Source: Callaeas wilsoni (lineage: Eukaryota; Chordata; Aves; Passeriformes; Callaeidae). From it: a stretch of 64,000 nt of DNA. The position numbers and the translations under genes were made by a program. Under the pieces are notes generated by a model. It searched no databases. It had not been told where the DNA came from and saw only the letters and a program-made list of their open reading frames with translations. Each line of letters starts with the position of its first letter. The first letter of the stretch is position 1. Shown piece by piece: positions 1 through 13,349 of this stretch. The stretch is taken from positions 225,214 to 289,213 of the forward strand of contig VWPU01011634.1 of the NCBI GenBank assembly GCA_013398955.1. The letters are read 5' to 3'.

Positions 1-774
1 TTTTATTATGTTGTAGCATATAGATCTACATGCTGAAAATTTGAGAATTCAATATTGTTGCTTCGACATATGAATTTCTACCTTACTTTGGACATATGCT
101 CTATATTCTATTCAGATCTTGTGATAACAGGTTCTCATAACTTTTATATCAAACACACATTAATATTATTTTCATGTATTAAAGTGCAAAGCTAAAATGT
201 GTATATTTTTAATCTGATAAAGTTAATCATATTTATATACATATTTCATTGAAAATATGAGCCCTGCAATGTCAAATTGTAAAATTTCCACCAACATGGT
301 CAGTGATTTCAAGTTTTCAGACAATAGCTATTAGAAAAAAATCAGTTGGAAGAAAGAATGACAAAACAAATATGCCATCTCTCATCTACAGCACAGACAA
401 AGAAATCTATTTTCAAACATTTTCACTGTTTTTCTAGGTGAGCTTGCACAAGTTAGCTAATGGAATGTTTCAGAGATATCAAAATGGGAAGCTGAAATAG
501 AAAGCAAAATGTCTTTTCACTGGAAATAAACAGAAAATAATCTTTATTTGGTAAACTTGGGTTTGAGTAAGTAACATTTATCAGTGGAATGGTATTCAAT
601 CCAAACCGCCCAAAAAACATATTAGAGTTTCAGTTAGGTTTCAAACATATATACTCCAAGCTATTTATCTATGTCATTATATATGCCTTACTCCTCTCAA
701 GATATGTAGACCGTCGAACTACACAGAGATTCCTTCCTAAAATCAGCAACGGAATGAACATTAGCGTGGTTGTC
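1..774. other. AT-rich non-coding DNA, nothing recognised
   Basis: Long A/T runs and dense stops occur in every frame. No repeat family, exon or RNA gene is recognised here. The open frame beginning near 589 runs into the GC-rich islet that follows and has no recognisable protein features. Confidence 0.6.
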
Positions 775-985
775 CCACAGGATGAACCATGTGATACCAT
801 GCAGCATTGCAGCCTGCCCTGCTGGGCAGCTATGCCACCAGGCACAGCCAGGCCAGGGGAAGCCTCCAAAAATCCAGGACCCCCTCCTGTCTTCCCTGTC
901 TTGTTCTATGATCCGAGGCATGCCCTGGGGCCCAAATCTAATAGCTAGTTTTCTGGTTTCTCTGGCTTCACTTCCTGGATGAGTA
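775..985. other. GC-rich islet of unknown origin
   Basis: About 210 bp of C/G-rich DNA with several CCAGG/CCTGG-type words stands out sharply from the AT-rich flanks. It is open for 70 to 119 codons in three overlapping frames on both strands. That is expected when composition removes A/T-rich stop codons, and no protein motif is visible. It has few CpGs, so it does not look like a CpG-island promoter. It may be a decayed repeat or LTR piece that I cannot name. Confidence 0.35.
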
Positions 986-3900
986 CAACACCCAAAAAAC
1001 TTATTTTTCATCTAAATGGAAGTACATTTCTGAACATACTAATATTTTTACAGAGCTGAGAAAATTGTAAGGTACAGCTGAAATAGTGATTACTGTATCT
1101 CAGAATGGTCACAGTAGCTAAAGGTGGAAAACACTTATCACATCAGCTGTTTCACTTTCCTGCATTATAGTAACTTCTTACAGAAAATATGCCAGTCCCT
1201 ACTCAAGTGCAGATAGTTTTCATTTCCTAGGTGTTATCCAAAGACCTAAAAGAAATAAAGTGACAAAAAAACTGCTGAAAGGGAAGCTTTTAATTTCATG
1301 GTTCTGAGAGCAGTGAATGTCAGGCGGGCAGTCTTGCTGCAGGTTAGAACCTGCAAAGTCTTCTCCTTAGTTGAAAGGTAAGAGCACTCTCTTGCAATGT
1401 AATCAGCCTAACTGCAACATTTCTCCATAAATACATAATAAATTTCTCTCAGCTGTGCAAGTCTCTTAGAAAAGTGCATGACGGTATCCAGTCACAAATT
1501 ACTGGATAGCCTTTTTTAAATAATTACATCCCTGCAGGATAAAAGAAGCTCCACAATACAGGTCAGTCTAGATGATATTAAGTTCCTTTGCAGATGCCAT
1601 TGAAGAAGAGTATAGCCAGACTTAAACAGAATAATAGTCAGAGCAGAAATTAAATATAAGCCCATTTTGTAAACATTACATTAAAATGAACCAGATTGTA
1701 TGGAGGAAGCTGCAGAGATGCTGATATAGCCCATCATCATCAATGTAAAACAACTAGCTAGCACCATAAAACTGAAAGAATAATGTTTCATTTAAAATGC
1801 TCTGAAAGAAATATTTCAGTGTGGCAGTCATGATGGCACATATTCAAATACACAGCAGATTTTTTTTGACATATGCAAAGCCTGAGAGCCTAGCCTTGTG
1901 TGGTAACGACTGCATGCATATTTGATAGGATAAAAACAATCAATTTGCTTCAAATATACTGATGCTAGGTAATTAACTAGATCCAATAATTCGTTGACAG
2001 AGGCAGATGTTGACGATTATGCTTTAATGTCAAGTTTTACACTGCTATGACCCACATCAGGAGAGACAAAAAGATTGTGATCAGTTGGGTTGAAATGTCC
2101 ATATTCTTTTCAAATTAATAAATAATCACAAGATGTAGAAATGTTTGCTGTGTATTACAAGTGAAAAAGAGCATCTTTAGTAGCTCTGCACCTTGTAGAG
2201 TACAAGATGCCAGTGCCAGTTCTATAATGGAGGTTTAAGTTTTGCTCTTAAAAGCCATCAAACGTAGAAGGTAAGACAAAGCTGACAAAAATCAATAATT
2301 AAATAATAAATGTTGTGGATTTATTTCCTTCAACATTTCATTTTCTTTTATTTCTAGGTCTTAGCTTTAAAACTCTGCACATCTCTCTTATTGGAAGATA
2401 AGGAGAGAAATAACAAAAGTAAATAAATAGGCTGAAATTAAGCACACAGTGTTATGAATGTTTGCACAAAGGTTACCCCAGTAACCTGTTGACAGATTGT
2501 TGGCTGTCATGAAAGTTTCCTCTCAGTAAGTCATTCCAGAGCTTTACATGCTGGGCCAAAGAATATTGACTGATTATTCAAATGTCTGGCATTTCTGGGC
2601 AAGAAAATTGACATTCTCAGTATATATTCCATGTCCTTAATTTCTCGTTTAGATAAACAAGTTTTTCTTATCATCAAAATCCCCAAACATAAAGCTTTGA
2701 AGTACCTCATCAAAGGATGCTTTTCTTCAACTTAGTGGTGATATCTACAACTTAAAATAACCTTTTTCTTCTCAATAGCATTTTTACTTGAAAGCTGTCT
2801 AGCAGTCCTCTCTGAGCAATGAATACAAATATCTAATGAAATTTACAAGATGGGTAAAATAAAATGTACAGTAGTACTTTTAAAATTACACCATATATTC
2901 CAAAGTAGGTGTAGCTATTCACTTTAATAGACTTTAAATGTAGAAAACACCATTAAATCTGTCTCACTACATTACATTTTATCCTATTATGCCTACATTA
3001 AACTCAATGACAAAAGTTTGACTAAATCACCATCACTTTTTGAATAAACTATACCTGCTGGGAATGTAACCAAGTTTAACCAGGACTTTAGCAAGAGCAG
3101 AAGAAGCTGACACTTTTCTTGGTAGCTTGCTCCAGTGGTTTCTCATTCTCCCTGTTTAAAAAAATCATACAAGTCTTCCTAATATGCTATTAATTTCTCT
3201 TTTTTCGACTTCCAGTAACTGGTTCTTAGTCTGCATTTCTGTACAAGGTATAATAGCTGTTCGCAAGGAAGTCGCTCATATGACTGCTTGTACTGCGATT
3301 GACTGCTTATTGCAGTTAAGTCACTTTGCAATCTTCTTTTTGTTTGAGAAGCATTTGCATTCATTTCCTCACTTTTTGGTTTGGTTTTTTTTTTAACGTC
3401 CTTCAAAGACCATGTTCATCAAAACTTTTTGAACTATTCCAGTATGTCATACGCCAAGGCAAAAATGTTGGTCTGCTTCCTCTCACTTACTGTTTCCCCA
3501 TTTTTCAATTCCCTTGGCTTATCAAAATTCATGTCAAAATTTCAGAGCAGTTTTGAAATTTAGTCTTCTTGGAAAAAAGTACAGTGTAAAGGATGGCTGA
3601 AACTCTGATTCAAAAAAAAAGAAGTTTGAGGATTATAATAGAAATTTTAAAATCCATGTTACAAAATATGTTAATAGGAATATGTACCATATCAGCTGTA
3701 GCAAAATTGTCCTTAACCAGTCTGGAAAAGTTTTTGCTAGTAACTGCAAGACAAGCACTAGCTATGCAGAACGCTGCATAGTTATATACAAAGAAAACTT
3801 GTGACTGAGAAGATGGCAATAAACCTTATCTTTTAAGACCAGGGCCACAGGATACATAGTAGGAAAGGCTTCCAGTGGTTCCGTGTGCTTTTGATCAGGC

Positions 3901-6900
3901 CTTTTATACATACACAGAACAAAGAGAACTTCTGTTTTGGGGATCTTCAATAAAATTCTAAAACTCTTCAGTAGCTGGGTGGAACTCATTTATCTCTCTC
4001 AGAGGGATAAATGAACACTGCTATTAAATACAAAAAAGAACACTTGTAGCTGTTTCCAACTTCATAAGAAAGGATTGACTTCATATAGTCATTCTTCTGA
4101 TGTAAGCTTTTTAATTAAAAGATGCTGCTTTTTTAACAGCATTGTCTTGCTTGAAAAGTTAATATTTTTCTCTCAAAGTTAATTCTATTAAAACAGTAGA
4201 CTCCTTGGAGGTTAAAATGGGATACACACACACAAAACAGCTACACTTGCTAATCAATACAATGTATACGGGGAATGAGATGCTAATCTACAAGAAAAAA
4301 TATTATGAGAAACTTGCTTTTGGAATTATCTGCATGGAGAGAAGCAAAGCAGTGCAGCAGTTTTACTAATGTCAGCATATATACTTGCTCAGTTCATGAG
4401 ACTATGCCATTTTGCACAAGCCATTATAAAAGGTTCACTTTAATGTATGATGAATGGTGAGCACTCATACAGCAACGTCTTCTTGTATCTCGTCACCTAT
4501 ATTTGGTTATGTTTGGACTTCTTTGTAAATCGTTGACATACAATGACATCAGAATGCTTTCCCACTGTTATGCATAAATCTCATCAATAGCTGGTGAAAC
4601 ACCACTGGACTCTGTTAAGTGGACTGTGCCAGCTTCTTTGCTTTCAATATGAAAAAGACTATGCATAAATAGCCAAAAGTATAATCAAAATGTTTGTTAT
4701 ATTATTCTCATTCTGCTTAGGACCTGATGGGAGGGAAAACCCAATCCTTGAGTAACCAGTTTGCTCCATCTAGGTTACCAAATCAGATCTTCATAAGCTT
4801 ACAAAAGGAACAGGGCCTATTGCCTATTCACACTGTGGTCAACTATGGCAACCAAGCAGGCAGCTTCAGATTGCATCTCTTTGAACAGAACAGTTCACTA
4901 AAATTGTTTGTTTTTGAAAACTTTCTTGCAAGATCAGGAGAAAGGGTCAGGACAAAATCAAGGAGAATGGATTGACTTTTTAACAACTCTTCCTTACTAG
5001 GATCTTGAGTAGAGCTGATTGATACATCATAAATCATGGGACTAAAGTGAGAATTCTGTTGATTTCAATTTGGCAAAAGACCTAGACAGAAAGGAGGAAA
5101 CACTCAGGTTTTATTAATTAGGAATGCTATTCTCCTGCTTGTCTCATTTTCTGAAGAGGACCTAAACTAGGAATAAAATCACTACTGAAATATATGATAT
5201 TACTAGGTAGATTGGTTTTAGACACTTAGAATTGCATATTATTACACATATTTTCTCTCTCTGTTTTTCAGCCCAAGCAGTACCACCTATTGGTATGTTC
5301 ACATGCTGACTTCAGTTGAAATGTTTATTTTATCTAATGAGAGAAAGCAGAAGAGAAGACAGTGAAGAGATCTTTTATTTGAGAATCTAATGTCCAGCTA
5401 CCCTTGACAATTATTTGAATATTCCTAATATGTTCCATTGCAAGGTATTCAGAAAATGTGATGACCTAGAGTCAGACATTATTTTAATAAGAGTAATCCA
5501 TTGACTTCTCTAAGCTTCTAAAATTAAGAACATACCTCATCAGATCCCTCCTTAACCTTTTCTTTAGATGAAACAGTTCCCATTCTTTCATGTTTCATAA
5601 TTTTTTCCATCTTCTCTAGACTTTCATAACAGTTTCTTAATAGCTGTAAGTTTCAATAACACTGCAGAATCCATTCTGAAGAACTTAGAAAGTATCTAAG
5701 ATTAATGGGAAATTTCTACAGAAGAGACATTGTCCACTCTGTGCACATCTATGGCATTATGCTAATCAAAGAATCACCTTGATTATCACTTAACACAATT
5801 TGATTTACTTTTATAAGTTTTAATAAATATTTGCATATCTACCCATGATAATTTAGCAATTCCCAAGAAACTTGTCTGTAATTCTTAGAACATAAAAAGT
5901 TTTTTTCAATACTAAAAAAAATTTGTTTTAGATAAACACAATTGCATAATAATTAATTTTATTTGACATTATTATTTCACAGTTACTAAATCCCTATTAT
6001 GAAGAGCAGAAAAACAAAGAAGATGAGAAGGAGAAAAAAGAAGTATTCTTATTGGTTTTGATATTTGCAACTATTTTTGCTTCTTTTCTGCATGTTCACA
6101 TCATTCAGTAGTGATTTTTTGTTTGACTCATAGCTCAATGTCGTAGCTTATGTATAAATCATGCATAGCCATCCCATGAATGTTGCATCCACAGGAGAGG
6201 ACTGCTGACAGATATTGAGGCTATAAGGATCTCCTTTCTGTCTGACTCAATTTTACATAGTCGGAAAAGTTTGGGGGGGGGAAGTTTGCTGGGATTTTGG
6301 GGTTTTCTAATATTGAAATAGTGTTATAGCCTTCATCTTTCATTGCAGATACATTTTTCCTACCTTCTGAAAATATAAACCTTGGCACAGGGGTAAAATA
6401 AACAATATATTCCTACTTCACCTCTTTTCTTTCACAACTTTTCTAGTACATACAATTACTCGTATTATATGTGTTGTTTCAAATTCCCTCTTTCACCAAG
6501 TAAATACTCATCTTTCTATTTAGATGTGTTTCTACGTATATAATAATATAATTTTAGAAGATATTTCAATTTGAAAGTTGAATTTTTTATCTCTAGATGT
6601 TTGAAGTTACACTGAATGCAGTAATTTCAACTAAATATTACTGTTACTTACCATTATTATAATAAGTAATATTATACTAATATATTTATATATTAATTGC
6701 ACTATGTTTTGCTGTATAAACAGAAAACAAAAACGACTTTTTATTCGGCCATCAGCCCAGCTATGAGGTCAGCAGTGATGTCTTTTCCTTCCTTAAAAAG
6801 CACCATGATTGCAGTAGCTAGGCTCACTATTAGAGAGCTAGGTGACGTTTTATATTTGGACATTGTCTAAAGTGTTGTTTGCATGGCTGGTTAGTTATTT

Positions 6901-7251
6901 TCTCCTTTCAGCTTCAGTCTTTCAGACTGAGAAGGATTAAGAAGACTATTATAGGTGCTTGTAAAGCTGGGTTTGTGTTGCTGTGGAAGATGTAGCAGTG
7001 GATGGCAGACAGCCAGGCAACAACATGAAAGTAGATGTGTCGGATGTGATGCACGGCAGTACCTGAAAAAATACAGAGCTATAGTTGTATTCCCTACTGC
7101 TGCTGCTGTGAGCCACTCTTCTGTGACTTACAACGTTTCCACCATTTGGGGGAACAGAAGGTGTTTCAATGCTATTATGAAGTAGAAAGAAAAAGGCTAA
7201 CTGCAAGCTTGTTGATCTTTGAAGTCCTCTTCATCTGTTGGTATTAGCACA

Positions 7252-7290
7252 TGTTTACATATATAGGTACTGTTTACATATATAGGCAAC
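7252..7290. repeat. Two-copy tandem duplication, ~19 bp unit
   Basis: Two consecutive copies of a unit starting TGTTTACATATATAGG occur at 7252-7270 and 7271-7290. They differ only in the last few bases, which is typical of replication slippage in neutral AT-rich DNA. Confidence 0.8.
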
Positions 7291-8640
7291 ACAACTCAAA
7301 ACAGAACCCCCAAATTTCTGCCACCATATTCAAAAAAACAAGAAATATTAATGAAAAATAAAAGAAAACAATAAATAAACTAAGATCTCAGATGGTCAGA
7401 GTGTTGGGGGTCAATAGTTTTGAAGCAAGTGATTTGTCTTATGATCTGTTCTTCACGGCTTTTTCACTGCATTTCTGCTGCCACAGCAATGATTTTTCAT
7501 GTTGGCGTTGCATCAAAATGGAATAAATATTCATATATGTGTCATTTTTAAGTCTTTAGGTGATACTCATCTTCAATTTATTTGCTTCTGGTCACACTGA
7601 GATACACTCTGCTCTTTTTGAATACTAAGTAGAAAATTACAAATTGTTTTGCATATATATAAGTATTGATAGAACTGTAGCTCCAGAATTCACTGATCAA
7701 TTTGAGTAACGTAAGTGACATGGGTGTACTTTCATAAAATTTTAGATGTAGAATATAATCATGCAAGACTTAAAACATCAAAACAAACAGAACTAGTGTA
7801 TAAAAAGATAACATATTAGAAGTTTGTAAGGAAGAAATTAAAAGGATAAAGTTAAAATATAGTCAGTGCTACTTTATTATATTTCCATTCAAATCCTAAT
7901 TCTGAGATCTACCTTCTCTCAAAAACTGATAAAAACAATTTTATCCAAGAGTTACATAACGAAGGAGTTCAGGTATCAATTTCAAAAACACATTTTACAT
8001 TAAATTAACTCTGGTCATTTCTTCACATTCACATCCTAGTTAGTCCAATTATTAATGATGATGCCAATTAACTCCAGAATTACTTTAACTACAAAAATAT
8101 GAAACCTGAAGACTAAAGTATATATTTAGAGAATGGAAGATGTCAGTACTTCTAGGATCACGAGAACATTTCATATGATATTCGTATGCACTGAACCATT
8201 TTTGCATCATATTTCTTCTTGGTTCATATGTTTGACTTTGTTTCATACAGTCTGGAATTGATAAGTTTTCAATGCAGAAAGAAATTTAAGATCCTGGACT
8301 TTGTTGGTAGCAAGACAAATGCTTCTAGATGACCTCAAATATCTGGCTTACCAGCAGAATGCTCAGCCTGTTTGCATCTGAGAATAGAGGTTAGTTGCTT
8401 TTGCTTGACCCTAATTAGCAGAAGATTTTGTTCCTTAAGTGGCACTACAGTTTGTGCTAATAGTGAATATGGCAGTGGTTACCTCTGTAGTGCGGGAGTC
8501 CTTCTGTGGTCCTAATAAGTATCTCAATAAGCTCTAAATGTGAATTCAGTGCCAAAAGAATTTTTCCTTTCATTAGTCTTTATCCTCTATCTTTTGGTAT
8601 GCAGATGAAAAAATACTTAGGAATTACTATCAATAATAAT

Positions 8641-8682
8641 TAATGTAAGAATATTAAATATTAATGTAAGAATATTAAATAT
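8641..8682. repeat. Perfect two-copy tandem duplication, 21 bp unit
   Basis: The unit beginning TAATGTAAGAATATTAAATA is repeated head-to-tail without mismatch. Perfect identity indicates a recent slippage duplication or a still-polymorphic locus. Confidence 0.85.
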
Positions 8683-10330
8683 GAGGCAAATGTCTAGTCA
8701 GGCACTGAAGTGCAAAGGTTGGGGCATTTTATCTAAACACTTTCGGCAATATTTTGGAAAAAAGTATATAATTAGCTTGGAAGAAATTGTGTTTTGAACA
8801 TATATGCTCTAAAATATGTGACCACTTGAAAAAATTCCGTTCTTAATCCTTGATATCTGTATCTTTTGCTTTTTATCTAGCACTATTGTTCTTTGCTAGA
8901 GAGAATGTTATATGAGTCCTCTAACATAGCAAAGGCTGCTGCCATGACATTTCTAGCTTTGTCCTTCCTTTAATTATGGTTTCATGCTGACCCTCTTGTG
9001 TGGAGCCAGTACCAGAAAACACAGCTTTGATAGCAGTGTTTACATGAATGTTTGATAAGCATCTGTCAGCCCTTAGCACTCTACAAGACTGTGTAACACA
9101 AAAGACAGCCAGGAACCCCTGGAGCTTTCGCCACCTGAAAGCATAATCTGTGTGTTTTCTGAATTTCAAATGAAGATAGAAATCGTTCTTTTGTAAATCA
9201 AAATGTAATTTATGTAGTATTTATTATGAGGATATATTAATCAGAAAAGACTGTGGGTACATTTTATTAAAAGTACCAGTAACAGGGTCAAGATGTCTTT
9301 TAATGCATACTTATCTTACTAAGTTGTCTTTGATTCCTCTGAATAAAAAAAGGAAACATATAAAATTGTATAGTTGTCTAGACTATTGATTGACTACATC
9401 AAGATGAGTAGTGAGCAATTAATTGCAAACATTTAGAAATTTTTCTTAATTAATCTTTTTCACTTCAAAGCAAAACTTTTGATTTGTTTTCCACAGAATT
9501 TTCAATAATCATAGAATGGCTTGATTAGAAGAAGCAAAGCTTTGTTTTTACTTGGATTTAAAGAGCAGTTAAACTGATTTCTGTTCAACATGAAGGAATA
9601 CTTCTCCCAGGTCTATCAGTAACCAATTGTGTGACCATGAATTAGATGTGTGTATTTTTACAGTCTTTTACTCAAGTTGTGCATATCAAAACCATTTAAA
9701 TATAATTTAGTTTAGAATCCAGAAGGTGTGCAACCATATCATTTTTTCAAAGACTTGTGAAATGTAATGGAACATAATATGCACTGTTGTTCACAAACCA
9801 CTCCGTAAGTGTGGATTCTAATTTGGAAATGGCATGTAACCATCCAGAAGATGAAGGTCACACCTGTTGATTATGAAGTATACCATTCATGCACATTTGC
9901 AGGCCTTAGTAAAGTACTTAAAAAAGGTCCAAAACTGACCATATCACTACAAAAAAAAAAATTCTAATTTATATCTACGAAGGCAAAATAAATAAGTGCT
10001 CAGGTGTTAAAATGCCCAAGGTAGCAGATTTCTTATTTGATGCTGCTAGAATCTGGGAATAGTTTTGCAACATCTTTAACGGCCCAAACTGACACCTCAA
10101 GTGTGCAAGTCACTTTTATAGTAGCTGTCGTTCTTCCTTACTTACCATGGGTGATCCTCTGGTCCAGTGTCAGCAAGGAATAACAAGCCCAGATTTCCAA
10201 GGTCTTTATTATAGCTTTTCATTCTGCTCTGGCCTTTCCTTTTCTTCCCCTGATTGCTTGAGCCAATGTTGCATTCCCTTTGGCTTTTCAGTTTATCCTG
10301 TTTCCTTTAGATGTATGAATCACCATAAAT

Positions 10331-11405
10331 TCATAGAATGGTTTCAGTTGGAACAGATCTTAAAGTTCATCTAGTTCCAACCTCTCTGCCATGGGCAGGG
10401 ATACCTTTCACCAGACCAGGTTGCTCAGAGCCCCTTCAACCTGGCCTTGAACACTTCCAGGCATGGGGCATGCAGAACTTCTCTGGGTAACTTGTTCCAG
10501 TGCCTCACCACCCTCACAGTAAAGAATTTCCTCCTAATATCTTATATAAATATACACACTTAAAAACTGCTATTCCTTGTTCTGTCATTACAGGCCCTCA
10601 TAAAAAATCCCTCTCCAGCTCTCTTGTAGCCACCTTTAGGCACAGGAAGGCTGTGATAACTCTTCAAACCTATTCTTCTCCAGGCTGAACAACCACAAAT
10701 CTCTGTCTGGTCTTCATAGAAGAAGAGCTCTAGCCCTCAGATCATCTTTGTGACCCTCATCTGGACTTACTCCAACACGTCCTCATCAAGTCCAGAGCTG
10801 GACACAGTACTCTGTGTGGGGTCCCATGAGAGCAGAGTGGGAGAGTCACCTCTCTTGACCTGCTGACCACATGGCTTTTGGCGCAACCCAGGATACAACT
10901 GGCCTCTGGGCTGCCAGTGCACATGGCTGGGACATGCCAAGGTACTCATACAGCGACAACTCAAGTCCTTCCTGCAAGGCTTCTCTCCATCCATTCACCA
11001 CCCAGCCTGTATTTGTGCTTGGGTTTGCCCCAGCCCAGGTGGAGGTACTTGTCAGTGTCCTTGTTCATGAGGTTCACACAGGTCCTGTCGAGTCTGTCAA
11101 GGTCCCTCCAGACGGCATCTCTTCCCTCTAGTGTGTTGACCACACCATACAACTTGGTATCATCGGCAGACTTGCTGAGGGTGCATTCAATCCCGTTGTC
11201 CATTTTGCCAACAGTGAAGATGTTAAACAGCTCTGGTCCCAGTACCAGGATTCCTTGAGGAACACCAATCATCATTGGTCTCCACTCAGGTATCAAGCAG
11301 ATGGAAGCATCTCTTTGAGTGAAACCATCCAGCCAATTACTTGTTCACTTGGTGGTCTGTGTCTCTCCAATTTAGTTGCTGTGTGAGACAGAGTCAAGTG
11401 AAGAC
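10331..11405 (-). mobile_element. CR1 LINE retrotransposon, 5'-truncated, minus strand
   Basis: The plus strand reads as the reverse complement of an avian CR1. Its 3' end is at 10331 (TCATAGAATGG, then a 'gttggaac' block). This is followed by the CR1 3'UTR/ORF2 tail ('tgccatgggcaggga', 'ttgctcagagcccc', 'ccaggctgaacaac') and then the reverse transcriptase region. RT coding is readable on the minus strand between 10961 and 11296. It is 5'-truncated inside the RT domain, and the last part (about 11360-11405) matches only with a small internal deletion. 5' truncation is the normal outcome of LINE target-primed reverse transcription. Family assignment is very secure; the exact 5' edge is not. 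Confidence 0.95.
10961..11296 (-). pseudogene. CR1 ORF2 reverse transcriptase fragment (decayed)
   Basis: A 111-codon minus-strand frame inside the CR1 carries consecutive RT landmarks. Near the N-terminus is GVPQG followed by LGP..LFNIF. Then comes the catalytic block at 11150-11170, reading SADDTKL where CR1 has FADDTKL, then EGRDAVWRDLDRL and YLHLGWG, which match the CR1 thumb region. The two catalytic aspartates survive but the preceding aromatic residue is Ser. One extra residue sits between VPQG and LGP compared with the usual spacing. The endonuclease domain, ORF1 and most of the RT are missing, so it cannot be functional. The open frame is a remnant, not a host gene. Confidence 0.9.
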
Positions 11406-11774
11406 TGAGTATTCATGAGGAATAAGACGTCTTTCATGTCTTGATATCAGGCACACTGCCAGATCTTAGCAAATACATAATATCTACATTTTGAGCAGAT
11501 TGATAAAATGGCTTTATTTATTGGTAATGCTTAAAAATGGGAAAGAAAGAAGTTGAAAAAGTAGACAAATTTTAATACTAAAATTGGTATACATCATTTA
11601 TTTAGCTCTATGCTCTTGATACACATGTTTAAATGAACTTGTAGCTGTTCCCTGTTTATTCTGTAGGAAAACTGGAAATGTAGTTTTATGAGATCATGCA
11701 CAAAAAGAACATTTTATTTGTTGATTTATCCTTCATGCAACTGTTCTACAATATAGGCATAATGAACTTAGTAT

Positions 11775-11812
11775 CATCTACGGTGTAACTCCATTAATTT
11801 CAACCTTGCAAA
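11775..11812. repeat. Possible fragment of old amniote palindromic repeat
   Basis: The string CGGTGTAACTCCATTAATTT resembles the 'ggtgtaactccattgacttc' core of an interspersed repeat I recall from birds, crocodilians and turtles. The match is short, so assignment is tentative. Confidence 0.3.
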
Positions 11813-12793
11813 CAGAAAACACAGTAGTTTCATGGTTTGGAATCATACTGAGGAAGACTTAGCACATTTAGGCACATTGAAGAAATCAGAATCATTTCAC
11901 ATAGTTTGATTGAACATTCAGACAATATTGTTAGAGAAAATGAGATTCCACTTAAATTAGGTTAAGACTACCTTGTACCATGAGTGATTCTTCTGTACTT
12001 GTGGCATTTCATGCCCACATCTCTCAGTTTTCAAGGATTGATAGAGAAGGAAAGGTTAATTTTTTTGGACTTATACTTCTGTTTTTCAGGATGTTACATG
12101 GACTCTGACTTTATTTAGACTTTATTGACTGCAAATAGAATTCCTTACATTGCCAAGTATTAAGACAAGCAGTGTGAGACTGCACCTCCTTTTTCCCACA
12201 TACAAGGCAAAGGAAGGTCAGCTGAGATTCGTAAAAGCCAACAAAGGGGATGGAAGAGACCTTTCTTAGCATGAAATGGCAAGCAAATCAGCATTTTCAG
12301 GAACATACATATCTAACTTCAGACTTCAGGAAAGTTCCTGAAGCTCTAGTAGATGCACACTATACCTGCTTATAAGTCCTTCGTCCTTAAGAAATGAAAG
12401 ACTATAGCAGTCTGTATGTGTTATTGAATAAATTCTAGGGAATTCTTATGTATCTTTTATTAAATAAGAGCAAACTAAGTTAGCATCTTCACCAAGCATC
12501 AGTTTGCTCATTCATATCATCCCATCTCTATGTGCTGTATGCAAGATTATCATAAGTATGTCAAAATGGATGGAAATCTACCTGTGTCAATTAAAGAAGG
12601 GACTTCTGAAATACAAAAGGGAGAGAGAATGAAAAAGCAACATAATATTAACAAACATTTGAAAATTCCACTCAGTGTTTGAGGTGCCACCAATTAGCCT
12701 GCCTAGCAAACAGTCCCTTAGTGTTCCCAGTTTTAAGCCAATTGGCATTTTTTTCAGACCAAGGCTTTGTATGTTCAATTCTGTTGTCAACTA

Positions 12794-12880
12794 CATTGGT
12801 ACACATTAGGAGTAACTCTACTATCTTCAAAGGAATTACTCTATTCACACCAGTATAACTGAGATTAAAATATGTCCCTC
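12794..12880. repeat. Old palindromic amniote interspersed repeat
   Basis: This segment has a 'ggagtaactc' half and a matching 'ggaattactc' half around a 'cttcaa' centre. It continues into 'cacaccagtataactgaga'. This order is that of a widespread ancient sauropsid repeat whose consensus I know only from memory. Divergence is high (many substitutions and small gaps). I am confident of the resemblance but not of the family name. Confidence 0.5.
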
Positions 12881-13325
12881 AGAATTCTACTTTAAAAGGT
12901 TGAAAGATTATGGCAATTTCTATATATTGTGTGACTCAATCCCACAGAAAACATTTTTAAAAGAGAGAGTTCGTTCCTTATAGTGTTAGAAACAGTTCTT
13001 TGTTGTCTTTAAAACCTTTTTAAAGTTGATCACAGATTTTTAAATTGGCACATGTGCTTGTCAAAATATACTGCTCTAAAATTAATTTTCTTTGAGGAAT
13101 GTTTCCCTGAATATTGCAATCAATTAAAAACATGCTAATTTACACTCCCCAAGGCTAGATATCTATATTTAATATTTTCAATACTTTCTAACACTACCAG
13201 CAATTTTCCTCTACACTTTGGAGTAAATACAGGGAATCATGGGAACCTATTTCAACTAGTTTGCAATGCTTTTTCTTAAATAAACAATGAGAAAATTGCT
13301 AATTAATATTTTCCATTTTTGTGCA

Positions 13326-13349
13326 CAAGCTGTGAAATTGCACAGCTTG
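13326..13349. repeat. Short perfect inverted repeat, 9-bp arms
   Basis: CAAGCTGTG at 13326-13334 is exactly complementary to CACAGCTTG at 13341-13349, with a 6-base spacer. A stem of this size can occur by chance in 64 kb, so no function is claimed. Confidence 0.6.

Larger units (their letters stand above)
986..10330. other. AT-rich non-coding DNA with minor simple repeats
   Basis: There are no supported genes. Short open frames throughout are under 90 codons and lack recognisable domains. The stretch holds two small tandem duplications (listed separately), a poly-A run near 9948 and an AT-only patch near 6655-6715. Two moderately complex, less AT-rich patches (about 6735-6870 and 8930-9180) could be weakly constrained, but there is no direct evidence. 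Confidence 0.6.

Noticed and set aside
5031..5085. 'gttgatttcaatttggc', reminiscent of the old palindromic repeat
   Set aside because: The core is too diverged and neither arm is present.
9505..9530. ATCATAGAATGGCTTG, resembling a CR1 3' terminal repeat
   Set aside because: The expected 'gttggaagggacc' block does not follow, so the match is too short to call.
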